From contig JAPEVF010000734.1 of assembly GCA_029747585.1 (NCBI GenBank), positions 1 to 22,445 on the forward strand: 22,445 nt of DNA. Reading direction: 5' to 3'. The notes under the pieces are model-generated. The model saw only the letters and a program-made list of their open reading frames with translations, searched no databases and was not told where the DNA came from. A program made the translations under genes and the position numbers. Positions within the stretch are counted from its first letter, which is position 1; each line of letters starts with the position of its first letter. The stretch is from Pleurotus djamor (lineage: Eukaryota > Basidiomycota > Agaricomycetes > Agaricales > Pleurotaceae). This document shows positions 1-10,100 of the stretch, piece by piece.

Positions 1-590
1 AAATTCACATTTTCTCACAGTCGGTAATAGATGCATTAACAGAGGTTTTTGAATTTTGTAGGGCAGAAGTAAGGGATTCACAGAGGATGGCCAATACAAA
101 TGGCTAGAGGGTCTTTTGGAGCGCNTTTTTTGGGCGCTTTTTGATTTCCCGCGGTCAATAACATATTTCTGATGGTATTTTCCCACGGTAAGTGGAGAGT
201 TCTCTCACAATAAGAAATTTTTTCTCATAGTCAATCAAATTTTCCCACGCTTCTGCGAGGTAGCGGTTGCATTTCCTTACACTTCTGGAAAAGTTCTCAC
301 GGTAAGTATGTTTTCTCACAGTCAAATATAACCTCTATTGAATCTAATACTTTGAAATTTTTCTCATGGTTTTCATGATCACTATTCCGTTCCCATAGTT
401 AGTAAACATCTCTACACATTGAAACCCCTAGATCCAGACCTATTTATGCTCTTTAAGATATCTTCTCACAATCAATACATAATTATTAAATAGTCAGTAG
501 CACTATCCTTTAAAGCAAGTCCTTACAAACAATAAACATATCTTGCATATCAAACCTCTGTAGATTGTTAATGCTTATTTTTGGATATTG
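1..590. repeat. AT-rich non-coding DNA with a dispersed TTYTCAC-type motif
   Basis: No gene is visible here. The stretch is AT-rich and carries about ten loose copies of a motif of the form TTTTCYCAYRGTCAAT, for example near 11, 178, 202, 218, 239, 291, 310, 357, 391 and 463. Two good copies return near 6563 and 6583, inside the left arm of the hAT element. Spacing is irregular (16 to 80 bp), so it is not a tandem array. It resembles the subterminal repeat region of a DNA transposon whose body lies outside the window, but that is inference. An ambiguous base lies at 125. Confidence 0.5.
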
Positions 591-599
591 ATGCTGGGC

Positions 600-990
600 G
601 CATGCCCACCATTGAAGAACATAGAGGTGTGGGCATGCCCACTATTGAATAGTATAGTGGTGTGGACATGCCCACCATTAAAGAACATAGAAGTGTGGAC
701 ATGCCCACCATTAAAGAACATAGAAGTGTGGACATGCCCACCCATAAATCAAATAGAGGTGGGGGCATGCCCACCATGACATAGAGTAAAGGTGGGGGCA
801 TGTCCACAATTGAATAGAATGAAGGTGTGGACATGCCCACCATTAACTAAAATATAGGTATGGACATGCCCACCTACAAATAATATAGAGGAGTGGACAT
901 GCCCACCTTGATTTTNCATAGGGCTGNCCCCCAGCAAAATAGGCAAAAGTAGTAGGTGTGGACATGCCCACAATAGGGTAAGGTGGGCAT
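600..990. repeat. 33-bp minisatellite, about 11 diverging copies
   Basis: A tandem array with a 33-bp unit built around CATGCCCACC, then an AT-rich spacer, then AGGTGTGGA. The copies starting near 666 and 699 are almost identical. Copies decay after about 900, where two ambiguous bases (916, 927) occur. Each unit joint makes a GTGGRCATGCCCAC element; at about 625 it is the perfect 14-bp palindrome GTGGGCATGCCCAC. Because 33 is divisible by three, both strands show repetitive open frames with an 11-residue period, but these have no codon-usage or splice support and are taken as non-coding. Confidence 0.9.
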
Positions 991-1020
991 GCCCCAGAGG
1001 GTGGGCGGTGACCACCTTTT

Positions 1021-1960
1021 TTGACCTCTGAGGTCTTTCTCCTCTGTGGTAGAGATAGACCTAATAGGTCAAGCAAGGTGGTGGCCTGAAGTGTCCTGAC
1101 GCCGAGTATGCATCCGACCTATGCATCCGACCTTTTGCGTCCTCCCTTTACCTTCAGCCTTACGCCCCAGCCTGATCAAATCCTCGGGCTTGCTTTCCGT
1201 GTGCTTCTAGCGCGGGGAGGGGCCAGGGCATCATGCTTTCTTCATGATATCCATCCACCCCGTCCACCCCCTCGTTGTAGCTCTGGACTGCGCTGTTGAG
1301 GAGAACTTATCTGTGATCCGGGGGCGACGGGACCTGGGACGAACCAGACAACCGTTGATGCATAATACAAGGGGTTAGTGAGGAGTAGGCGTCGTCGGTG
1401 ATGGTGGCGGTGGTGTTGATGAAGAAGAACAGGATGTGCAGAGGAGAAGGGAATGGAGTGGAAAGGCTAGACGTTCGGGGCTAGCGCTCTGCTCGCAGCC
1501 ACCATTCACGGGCCACATGAAGAACCCGACCATCCGTGATGACGCAGCATCCACCACCTCCAACACTAGCGTAGTCACCCCTTCGCGACGACAAGTACAC
1601 AACATCAATAGGTTTCGCCTTCGAGCTCGGACATAGAGCCTTGCTTGTGACGGTTGGGAAGAAGCACTCATGAGGATTAATCCAAGCTGAGATACGGAAT
1701 TCTGGTAGCTAGTACGAGTAAAGAAATGGTATTAGCCTCTACGGGCTTGCTTGAGGCGCAGACGGAATGTATTTTAGCGATGAGCACGCTGCGCACAGCA
1801 GCAATAGTCGACCAAACTAAGACCAAACAGCAATTACGTCCCAGAATGAATTCAAGTCGCACGGTCAAATATTGACTATCATCGATCATCATCCTCTCAT
1901 CATAGAGGTTGGATTTCTGGTTACTTTTTCAAGTCAAGATTTCTGTATCAACGGGCAAAA
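1021..1960. other. Long intergenic stretch upstream of the F-box gene
   Basis: No recognisable gene. Short open frames on both strands (for instance around 1375-1671) show no family resemblance. A 13-bp direct repeat, TATGCATCCGACC, lies head to tail at about 1107-1132. The part next to 1961 presumably holds the promoter and 5' UTR of the F-box gene, but no TATA box is evident. Confidence 0.4.
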
Positions 1961-3511
1961 ATGGTATGAATCAAACTGGTAATCTCAACTTTCAAAGTTA
2001 TGTACTGACATGGGCCGTAGACTCAAGTCCATACGGATACAGTTGCTCAAGAGCGTATCGACAAAGAAATCGCACTCCTGGAAACCACGATCCGGGACAT
2101 GAAAACTCGAAGAAACACCTACTCTGCCATCGCCCATCTCCACGACGAGATCCTATCACTCATATTTGTTGAATGTCACTTCAAACGATTCGGGATCATC
2201 GGCACTTCTTGGTTCCGCATCAACCAAGTATGCCGCCATTGGAGGACAGTTGCTTTGAATACGCCAGAGCTATGGGCGAGGATCGACTTGACTAACCTAC
2301 GTCGCGTTGGGCCCAAGTTGCCTACCCGTTGGCTTCAACACGCCAAATCAGTACCTCTCGACATAAAATGCTACCTCCCATTTCCCAAGGACGCATTCTG
2401 GTCGCTGGCCACTCAGATCATGAGTCCAAACCGCTGCCTTCGAGCCCTGGATATCGAAGCCAAGGAATTCGAACCACTGGTGAAGTTTCTTGCCATCAAT
2501 CCAAACTATTCGGAATGCCCTTTCCTCGAGAAGCTCCAGATTCGTGGCCCGGGTATGATTGGACACAATTTTGCTAGTCTGGGGAATTGGCATCATTTAC
2601 CCAAGCTCAAGTCACTGAACCTCCATTCCTTGCCGATCCCCACCCAACTGCCATTCCTTCCTGGCCTAAGTCACGCCAACTTTGCTTCCACCGATATCCC
2701 AGTGTCTTCTGTCATCCGTGCTCTCAAGCAAATGCCGGCCGTCGAGTATGTTTACATTTCTGCCATAGTTAACGACAATTCCACTCCACCGACCCTCCCT
2801 GTTGCCCTGTCGAATCTAAAGAGTCTTTCTGTCCTTCTCATAGATTCATCTTCAGCTTGTCTTTTTGCCTCTCTTGACTTCCCGCCCTCAGCATCCGTTG
2901 TCATCGACTTCGCAGACTGGTCTGAGGAGGGTGTAGACCTCCCAGATGTCTGTTCCCTTTCTTCCCGGCTCTACCAAAGCATGGGTCCACCGTCTATTGA
3001 CTCACTCGAGCTCCGACTAAGTGCTGTTGACGATACTGTGGGGATCTCGTTCATTGCAAATAGCAACGGTGGAAAGCGTCAATTCACCTTCCCCCATGCT
3101 AATAACTTGGAAATGTCGCGTTTCAACCCCCTCTTCCATACATTCCCTGCCGAAATGTTTACCTCGGTGATCTTTGAAGTTGAGATCTTCATCGAGTTCA
3201 TGGATCTTGTCCTTGATCACCTTGTTCACCTGAGGCACCTGAAGCTGAGGACCGATCCAGAGAGCCCTTTTACCAATACCAAAGCACTTGGGAAGCTACT
3301 TCAAGACAATGGCAACGTCCCCCCACCCCTTCCTAAACTCCAGTCTCTCAGCTGCAGCTCAATCACACCCGAAGATATTGATGTGCTGAAGAGTATCATC
3401 AGCGATCGATGCAATTATGGCATTGCACTCCAAACCATATCTGTACCCAGGCATTATGAGGGGTTGGTTTCTGGTCTTGCGCAATTTGGTGTTACAGTAG
3501 ACTTGATCTAG
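1961..3511 (+). CDS. F-box domain protein, leucine-rich C-terminal part
   Basis: Probable substrate-recognition subunit of an SCF-type ubiquitin ligase; the target is unknown. The frame opens at 2021 after a likely 57-nt intron, 1964-2020 (GTATGA donor, TACTGAC branch site, TAG acceptor). Joining across it leaves exon 1 with only the start codon 1961-1963 (A at -3) and gives 497 residues; starting at the internal ATG 2099 would cost 27 residues. Residues 5-30 are a heptad-like helix (RIDKEIALLETTIRDMKTRR), the usual lead-in to agaricomycete F-boxes. The F-box follows at about 38-86, with HLHDEILSLIF and the conserved NQVCRHWRTVALNTPELW block. The remainder is leucine-rich with LRR-like periodicity but no clean repeat. 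No frame damage is visible. F-box genes are heavily expanded in Agaricomycetes, so orthology cannot be claimed. Confidence 0.85.
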
Positions 3512-3623
3512 CTCTGACCCACACTGACCTCTTTTGTTATCCAATCCCTAGTATATGACCCTTGCTCATCCTTATATTTTGCATTTTTCCAACCATTTGT
3601 ACTCGAGAAGCCTCGTACATTAA

Positions 3624-4164
3624 TCAGGCAGCCGGTATCGTAGGAATATGCCAAGTTGGAGCCCCGAATTTAGCAAGCTCAGTCGCAGCGGTAAATCCAC
3701 TCTCATCAACGATCATCTCCTGGAATCCCTCCGAAGCATCCCTCAAAACGAGCCAAGAGGCATCCGTGACAATCGTCAAGGTGGTCCCATCGCTGTAGGT
3801 GATCAAAATCGTGCCAACCACTGCACCGCGTACGGGGAGGTTGTTGGTACCATTGATCGCGAAGACATTGTAAGTGGGTTCAAGGTTGGGAATGGACCAA
3901 GCGTCAGCGGCAGCAAGACCCCTCCCACTTCCAACGACCTTGCCGTTGACAAAGAACGTGTATGCATCATCACTGATAGGTGGGTATCAGCGATCGAATT
4001 GAATATATTGTGTTCGAAGAACCAAGATGGAAACTATGTACTCACGCGTTGATAACCGCGGTAGCACAGACAGCCCGTTTGGTACAGTCGCTAACCGTCT
4101 TACGAAACGCACGAGAGCCCAGATTTTCAGGGGAAGTATACGAAAGTAGTAAAATAAGATTCAT
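3624..4164 (-). pseudogene. 5'-truncated fragment of a rhamnosidase-N-terminal-like beta-sandwich protein
   Basis: Two exons join cleanly on the minus strand: 4164-4046 and 3972-3624, separated by a 73-nt intron (donor GTGAGTAC, acceptor CAG). The joined frame has 155 residues and ends at TGA 3626-3624. The sequence GSRAFRKT, AYTFFVNGKVVGSG, IPNLEPTYNVFAINGTN, ITYSDGTT and TDASW matches the galactose-binding-like beta-sandwich found at the N-terminus of fungal alpha-L-rhamnosidases and in secreted stand-alone agaricomycete proteins. Full proteins normally begin with a signal peptide and about 70-100 further residues. Here resemblance stops at about 4130, and the nearest ATG (4164) adds only a short hydrophobic stretch. 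I infer loss of the 5' part; the break lies in a run of TAAGATT repeats (4154-4210). A working short protein is possible but less likely. Confidence 0.6.
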
Positions 4165-4412
4165 CCAGTAAGATAAGATTGACGAGCGCTTAGCGTGTGA
4201 CAGTAAGATTCAGGACCGCCGCCACCTTGGCGCGCGTGGCTCTCCCTCCAAGTACACCAACGCTGGCCCGCCCCCGCCTTTGTTTGCACGATTGTGGCCT
4301 TTTGAACAGCGGGATAAGATGCCAAACAATCAGTTAAGTCCCCGATGGTGGTCAGTTGTGGCCACATTCCTCTCTCTTCCCCCAACTCCTCCCATCCACA
4401 CAAGTCTGCGCG

Positions 4413-5656
4413 ATGTCGAGCCATAGCTCCTCCCAGACTTCTTCGGATGACTCTGCGAAGCTCCAAAGGCTTCTTAACATCGTTGGACCCTCTTTAATAG
4501 CTAAGTACCGTGACGTCGTTCGTTATTTTTAGCTTTTAACCGTTTCTTCTACTGATTATTGTTATTTTTAGACCATTTCGGCAACTCTTCTCGAGATTAG
4601 TGAGCCCGAAGACTATGCCTTCGAGAATGCACACGAATGGGTGTCGTTCGCGTCGCTGAAGAAGTGGTACACAATGTACCTACAAGATTCTAAGCTGGCC
4701 TCTTTAATTTCGGGCGCGCGGCCGGCTGCCTCATCTACCACCATCCCCAACTCAATTTCGTCCCCCAGGCTTCCATCCGCAGGACCGTCTACGCGTCAAG
4801 ATACACCGTCTACGCCGTTGAAGCGTCTCTCTGTACCTCACCCATTTTTCTCAACCCCGACCCTCCCTACGCCGCGCCAAATTAAACAAGAGCCGACCAA
4901 TGACAACAGCGACTCGGACGATGATGATGAAATTACTTTCGTCGAGAGCCCTCCAACACCTGTGAAACCGCGCCGAAATAACAGAGACTGTGTCGACGAC
5001 GCGCCCAGACATCACCAAACACTGCCAGTCAAGCGTGCCTATGCCGAGGTCATTGAGATCTCGGATTCTGAGGACGACGAAAGGCCGAAGCCTCCTCCGA
5101 TGAAGAAGACCAAGAAAAATGCAGCGGAAAATGCAACGTCGCCTATTCAAATAACACGCAAGCTGGAGGTTCATAAGATTATTGAAGTGAATGACTTTAA
5201 GTCGTGCTGGCCCGTCCCTCGAGGAGAACGTGTCGCATATCGACAGATTACACACCTGAAGACCAAAGAGGAAGTTGATGAGTTGATGGAGTGGTGCCTC
5301 AAAGGCGAAAACAAGAAAATTCACGGTGAGTCGCAGCCAATCAATGATTGACAGGCAATCTTTCTCATGTCAATGCCGTGTAGACTGGGCGGCCGATAAG
5401 AAGCCTATCCCATGGTTCATCCCAAGCATAAACCCCCACCACAGCAAGATTTCTCACGAAGACTGGCACCTCAGCCCCGCCGACACTAATCTCAACGAAG
5501 GTTCCCATACAAGCACCAACCTACGTACAGGTACATCATTATCACTGCTCGAGGCAGTCGCTGCGTACGTCCATCTTTTTCAGGATGGTGACTTTGTTTT
5601 ACAGTGGTTTTAGGGCAAGGGCGTACGATTTTTCCGTAGCGGAGAAGATTGCTTGA
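4413..5656 (+). CDS. Nuclear-looking hypothetical protein with SUMO-type motifs (four exons)
   Basis: Exons 4413-4517 (or 4514), 4572-5325, 5384-5564 and 5614-5656 join in frame to about 360 residues; introns are 54-57, 58 and 49 nt. Reading straight through instead hits stops, so the splice model decides the ends. The N-terminal 80 residues include an EPEDYAFENAHEW segment. The middle is disordered: Pro/Ser/Thr-rich, an IKQE sumoylation-type site (about residue 139), an acidic run, a VIEISDSEDDE segment that fits a SUMO-interacting motif (about 195), and a basic PPPMKKTKKN nuclear-signal-like run (about 209). The last 80 residues are ordered, with KKPIPWFIP, EDWHLSPADTNLNEG and SLLEAVAAARAYD. 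That end resembles the C-terminal part of uncharacterised agaricomycete proteins often found near transposons; its TN-x2-E-x2-H pattern recalls the last part of some transposase cores. No function can be assigned. Confidence 0.7.
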
Positions 5657-5760
5657 GCCGAGGCAACTCATGTACTCGGAAGGGCCGTCTGCGTTGGCAA
5701 AACCCTTGCTTGTCTCATTGTGACTGGATTCTAAATAAGTGGTAGGTACAAAGCAGAATT

Positions 5761-6212
5761 CGTAGTGTCACGCTCCGCGTGACTGCCCCTTTGGAACCCC
5801 GGTCACGTGACTAGCCCCTAGCCCCTAACCGGGATTCATCGGATGGTTTGACGTTCACCTTATGTACAAAGTCTCATTGTTCACTTTAGCCGCGCCTCAT
5901 GTTATACATGAGGCACTCAGTATATATAGTAGTTATTCTTGTTCATTGCTCCTTAGTTCGAATATAAACGTTTCTTCCCTTTTCCTTGCGGGATTCATCC
6001 TTCGCTCCTCCTTCGTCCTCACGAATCCCGAATCCCGGACACGAGAGTGCCTGTGGACACAACGCTGCTCCTCAGTCGTTGCTGTCGCAAGTCCGTCTCT
6101 TCGTTCCTGAACGCCGTTCGTCGTTCATTCGGATTCATCCTCTCCTCCTTCACGACCAACGCCGTTCGAATCCCGCTCCCCCTGTCTCTCGGGATTGGGT
6201 TCTAACACGTAG
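5761..6212 (+). mobile_element. Solo LTR (442 bp) with perfect 5-bp target duplication
   Basis: The LTR spans 5766-6207, begins TGTCACG and ends TCTAACA (TG...CA), and is flanked by the direct repeat CGTAG at 5761-5765 and 6208-6212. No internal coding region, primer-binding site or second LTR follows, so it is a solo LTR left by LTR-LTR recombination. It holds a TATA box (TATATATA, 5921-5928) with a pyrimidine-rich region after it, consistent with plus-strand orientation. Three palindromes lie upstream of the TATA box: GTCACGC/GCGTGAC (5767-5783), GTCACGTGAC (5802-5811) and GCCTCATG/CATGAGGC (5894-5914). Superfamily (probably Ty3/Gypsy, by the TGTCA/TAACA ends) is inferred. Confidence 0.88.
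5921..5928 (+). promoter_or_regulatory. TATA box of the solo LTR
   Basis: TATATATA, followed within about 40 bp by a T/C-rich segment. It is placed like the U3/R promoter of an LTR and would drive rightward transcription toward the hAT remnant. Confidence 0.6.
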
Positions 6213-6383
6213 TAAAGTCGAAGAGTTGGCGTAATCCGTATCCTCTACACGCTGACTTGAGGGACCTAGAATATTAGTGATCCCTAGCGAAAGTATGAGG
6301 TGTACCTTCTCTTCAAAGTCTCGGAGAAGGCATAGAAACTTAGACTTCGTGTTGAGCAAGGTCCAACCAAAGTAGCGATGCGA

Positions 6384-6545
6384 CAGTTCAGTCCTGAACC
6401 GCGGTTCGAACCTGAACTTTTCGGAACCGCACCCAAGTTCAGTCCAAAGTTCGAGGGCCAGGGAGAACCGGACCTGTGGTTCCGTTCAGGGTTCGGTCAA
6501 AGCGAGAAATCGCTGAACGCGGTCAGACCAGGTTCGAACCGAACC
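6384..6545 (+). repeat. Left end and subterminal repeats of the hAT element
   Basis: The stretch starts CAGTTCAGTCCTGAACC and is filled with GGTTC/GAACC units in both orientations, including two perfect copies of the palindrome GGTTCGAACC (6403-6412 and 6531-6540). Such subterminal arrays are usual transposase-binding regions in hAT elements. The matching right end is missing because the element is cut at 10258, so the terminal inverted repeat and the 8-bp target duplication cannot be confirmed. The start at 6384 is therefore approximate. Confidence 0.6.
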
Positions 6546-6715
6546 CTTAATGACCAATCATCTCACGGTCAGAAATACCTTCTCACAGTCAATAACTCGT
6601 TCCCGCTGCATATTCACTGACTTTCCTTTCCCTGTTGTTTCCCTGTCATCGCCTCAAGCCCCATGCTTACTTCTTGATAACACAGGCCTGTGTCTTAAAG
6701 CTTGGTCATGGCCAT

Positions 6716-6988
6716 ATGGATTCCTCGCTGGCTCCTCGCATGGTACGTGTATTCCACCCAATGCTTTAACATATGGTCAAGATACTGACTCAGCCATTTT
6801 GCTAGCTCCTCCACTCATATCCTGCCGTTTACGAAATCCAGACAATCACAACCATTTTCGGTCCTCCGCAAGACTTTCCTCCCCTTGTTTTGTCTGTTAT
6901 CGTCACAAATCGGGTATGTTCGTCCTGTAAATCATGAAAATCAGTCCACGCGCACGGTTTTGACGACGACATTTGATTTTATACCCAG
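6716..6988 (+). other. Possible upstream exons of the hAT transposase
   Basis: Two splice-compatible exons lie upstream of the ATG at 7130: 6716-6742 (starting ATG) and 6806-6913. Introns are 6743-6805 (donor GTACGT, branch TACTGAC, acceptor TAG) and 6914-6988 (donor GTATGT, acceptor CAG). They join in phase 0 to 6989, which is open and in frame with the ATG at 7130, and would add 92 residues (with LLHSYPAVYEIQ and FIVRRLVPEALTP). It may be a true N-terminal extension, a small separate gene, or chance. An ambiguous base lies at 7107. Confidence 0.35.
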
Positions 6989-7129
6989 TTCGGCCCCCAG
7001 AGTGCTCCATCGACGAACCCCAATGTCACTGGACCTATATTTATTGTCCGAAGACTTGTCCCCGAAGCTCTAACTCCTTGCAGTCTCCCCCGCACAATCT
7101 CCACTTNCCCCCGCATAATCACCGCCACT

Positions 7130-10100
7130 ATGTCTGGTTGTGCTGTCGGTCCCGACGGCTCTCTTCTTGACGCTGACGACATCGACTTCTTCAACAATCC
7201 CAGTGACGATGAGCCCATCTCTGGTCCTGGCTCGTCATCTACGCGTACGGCTGATCAGCACCCCAAGATTCACCCCCTCTTCACCAAAAATCCCCCCCGC
7301 CCAGCTTGTTGCAGGCTCGCGTCGCTCATCCGGACGCGCAACACGCCCTTCAGCCCGTGTAACCGACCCCAACAACGCCGAGACTCAAGCAAAGCGCAAG
7401 AGGGCCTTCACAGCGAATGGTAGTGCGGTACAGCCCGCCGCGACTCGTCCCAGAATCAATATCAACGAGGATGACGCCGACGATATGGACCTTGACGACA
7501 CTGATGTCATCCCTTCTGTCATCGACGCTGCTGCTCCTCCGTCTGATACCGATGGAAGCGAAGTCGATGCTGCCTACCCCATAGAGACGGATGGAGAAGA
7601 TGAACAGGCAAGGGCCGACGCTGAGTATGCATCAATAAAGGCCTTAGGGGATGCTGATCGAGCGGTATGTTTGTCTCTCTCTTCGCATCTCCCTTTTCTA
7701 ATTATTGATATCGCTCAATAGCGGTTTGCAGTTCGGTCCAAAGCCGATAGGACTGCTGATATCCGCACGATCTTCAAGAGTGAAGATCGACTAAACCCTA
7801 CAACAAAGCAAATGGAGAAGGGCTATTGGTGCCGTCTCTGTCGGTAGGTTTTTACGCAGTTCCATCTTGTTCTCATCTAGTCACTAAACGACTCATTCTC
7901 CGCAGAGAAGCAAGCGCTCATGCGAAGGAAGCTGGGAAGGATCATTATTTCACTGGTAGTACCTCATCGCTTCGGATGCATATTGCTCGGTGAGCCTGGA
8001 TACCTATTAGTGATTCTCCAAGATACTTACACTGCCCCAGTGATCCTAAGCATGTCGCTGCATATAAAGAGCGCTGCACAAAGTTGGGCATTCCCATGAA
8101 TGATCGTGTCTTCAGCCTCGCACGCGAATCTGATGGGTGAGTGTTGGCCTTGACTGGGAAAGTTAGTCATGGCTCATCTTCGGAGTAGCCTCAAGCAGAC
8201 CAATCTTGATGAGATTGTTGCGCGCGAGCCCCGTCAGCCGCCGTTTACTACTCACGGGCTTACCGAACATATTGTCGAGCTGGTGGTCGTAGAAGATGAG
8301 GTACGCTGGGATTAAGTGCTTCTTATATTGTCGGCGTTGACTAAATGCCCTGACAGGCATTTCTCCTTGTTGAAAGACCAAGTTTTCAACGCCTTGTCAA
8401 CTATCTTCGCCCCTCTTTAAGCAGCAGAGACATTCCTAATCGGAAGCTTATACGCGATGAGATTATCCGTCGCGCCGGAATTGCTCAGGAACGGATCAAG
8501 AAGTGCCTCGAGGTCAGTTTCAACATATATTTCCTATCTTCCCTTCCAAATAACTTACCGACTATCCTAGAAAATACCCGGTAAAGTCTCGTTCACCTTC
8601 GATGCGTGGACCTCCGAAAATGGCGACCCATTTGTATCCCTTACTGGCCACTACATCGACGCCCCTGCAGATCTTCCAGCCAACTGGAAGCTCAAGTCCG
8701 AGCAGCTCTCGTTTACGCCCCTCACTGGGAACCATTCTGGGAAGAACATCGGCAACGTTCTCACCCGCACAATTGACCGATACGCCCTCCGTCCGAAGCT
8801 TGGCTGGTTCACCTCAGATAACGCATCGAACAATGACACGGCCATGACAACAGTCGCGAAGACCATTGATCCTACCTTGAAGGCATGGGATCCAAAGCAA
8901 CATCGAATACGGTATGTCTTTTCTTCGATCTCACAGATATTACCTCACACCTTGATCTACTCTAGATGCATGGAGCATACAATACACTTGGCCGCAAGCC
9001 ATTTCGTGTCCGCAGTTGCACCCACGTCCGCCTCCACGCTTGTCCGTAAAGCTCAAGCCGCCCTCGATAAAGCGACAACAGAGACAAGTGTTGACTTCGA
9101 CGCTCTGGAGAAAGCCATCCAGTCCTGCTATCTTGATGATGACAGTGACGACGATGGTGATGGCGATGGCGATGGTGATGATGGCGATGGCGATGGTGAT
9201 GGGAATCCCGGTACTGGTAACCAAATGGCAGATGCGCTTGGAAAGATCCTCGCACTGGTCAAGCAAGTAAGTAATCGCAACGGCAGATTCCAGAATAGAA
9301 TTGAAATACTTACGACATTATCATTAGGTTCGACTTTCTCCACAAGCGCGTGCGTATTTCGCGAAGTGCTGCCGCCTCACGGGGACTCCACCTGCCACTC
9401 TCATCACTTGGGTTCGCACTCGATGGGCTTCCCTTTATGCCTTCCTCACCCGTGTTCTTTCGCTAAAGGATGTAAGAATACCTTGATGAATTTGGAACTG
9501 TCGCATTAGGCTAACTTCCATATCCCTCACAGGCTGTTGACCACTTTATCGCAACCGCCGATAACAGCGACGAGGTCCCAAACCTGAGGAACAAGAGATA
9601 TTCGCATTTTTATCTCAGTAGGAGGGATTGGGAGCGCTTGTCTCGCATCCATGAGGTTCTTCAGGTAGAGCTATATGCCAATAACACTCATGTATCTTAC
9701 TAGACGTCATCAGGAACCTGCGAATGCTACGCAAACCTTTTCCAGCTCCCGTGATCCGTCCCTTTACCGATCATTTCTCGTGCTCGAGTGTCTAACTCAG
9801 GCGCTTGAGACCATGGCCAAAGCGACCGCATTTGTTGACCTTGCTTCATCCATATCAGCGGCGGTCAAGAATATTACAAAATGGTACTGGCACCTCGACG
9901 ACTCGGATGCGTACCTCATGTCATTTGGTAAGCTCACACGTCGTCTCTCACAGCGCTGTCTGATTCGTGGCTTGTAGTCTTGGATCCGCACATCAAGCTT
10001 GCATATGCGGAACACACGTGGGATGCAAAATATGTTAAAGCGGCCAAATCCCGACTCGAAGCTGTTGTAAGGCCCAACTGCTCCGCATTTTCATTACCCT

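Noticed and set aside
600..990. GGACATGCCC units match the p53 half-site pattern
   Set aside because: Fungi have no p53; the match follows from the palindromic CATG core.
568..1076. Open frames on both strands through the minisatellite
   Set aside because: They follow from a 33-bp unit being divisible by three; residues repeat every 11 codons and no splice sites or family resemblance exist.
1375..1671. 98-residue open frame on the minus strand
   Set aside because: Low-complexity Ser/Pro end, no recognisable domain, no supporting exon structure.
6160..6182. CGTTCGAATCCCGCTC resembles a tRNA T-arm
   Set aside because: It lies inside the solo LTR, and no acceptor stem, D-arm or anticodon arm can be built around it.
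6403..6540. GGTTCGAACC copies as tRNA T-loops
   Set aside because: They are palindromic subterminal repeats of the hAT element with no cloverleaf around them.
8940..9343. Minus-strand open frames rich in Ser/Pro/Ile/His opposite the Asp/Gly run
   Set aside because: Shadows of the GATGGC microsatellite in the hAT coding strand.
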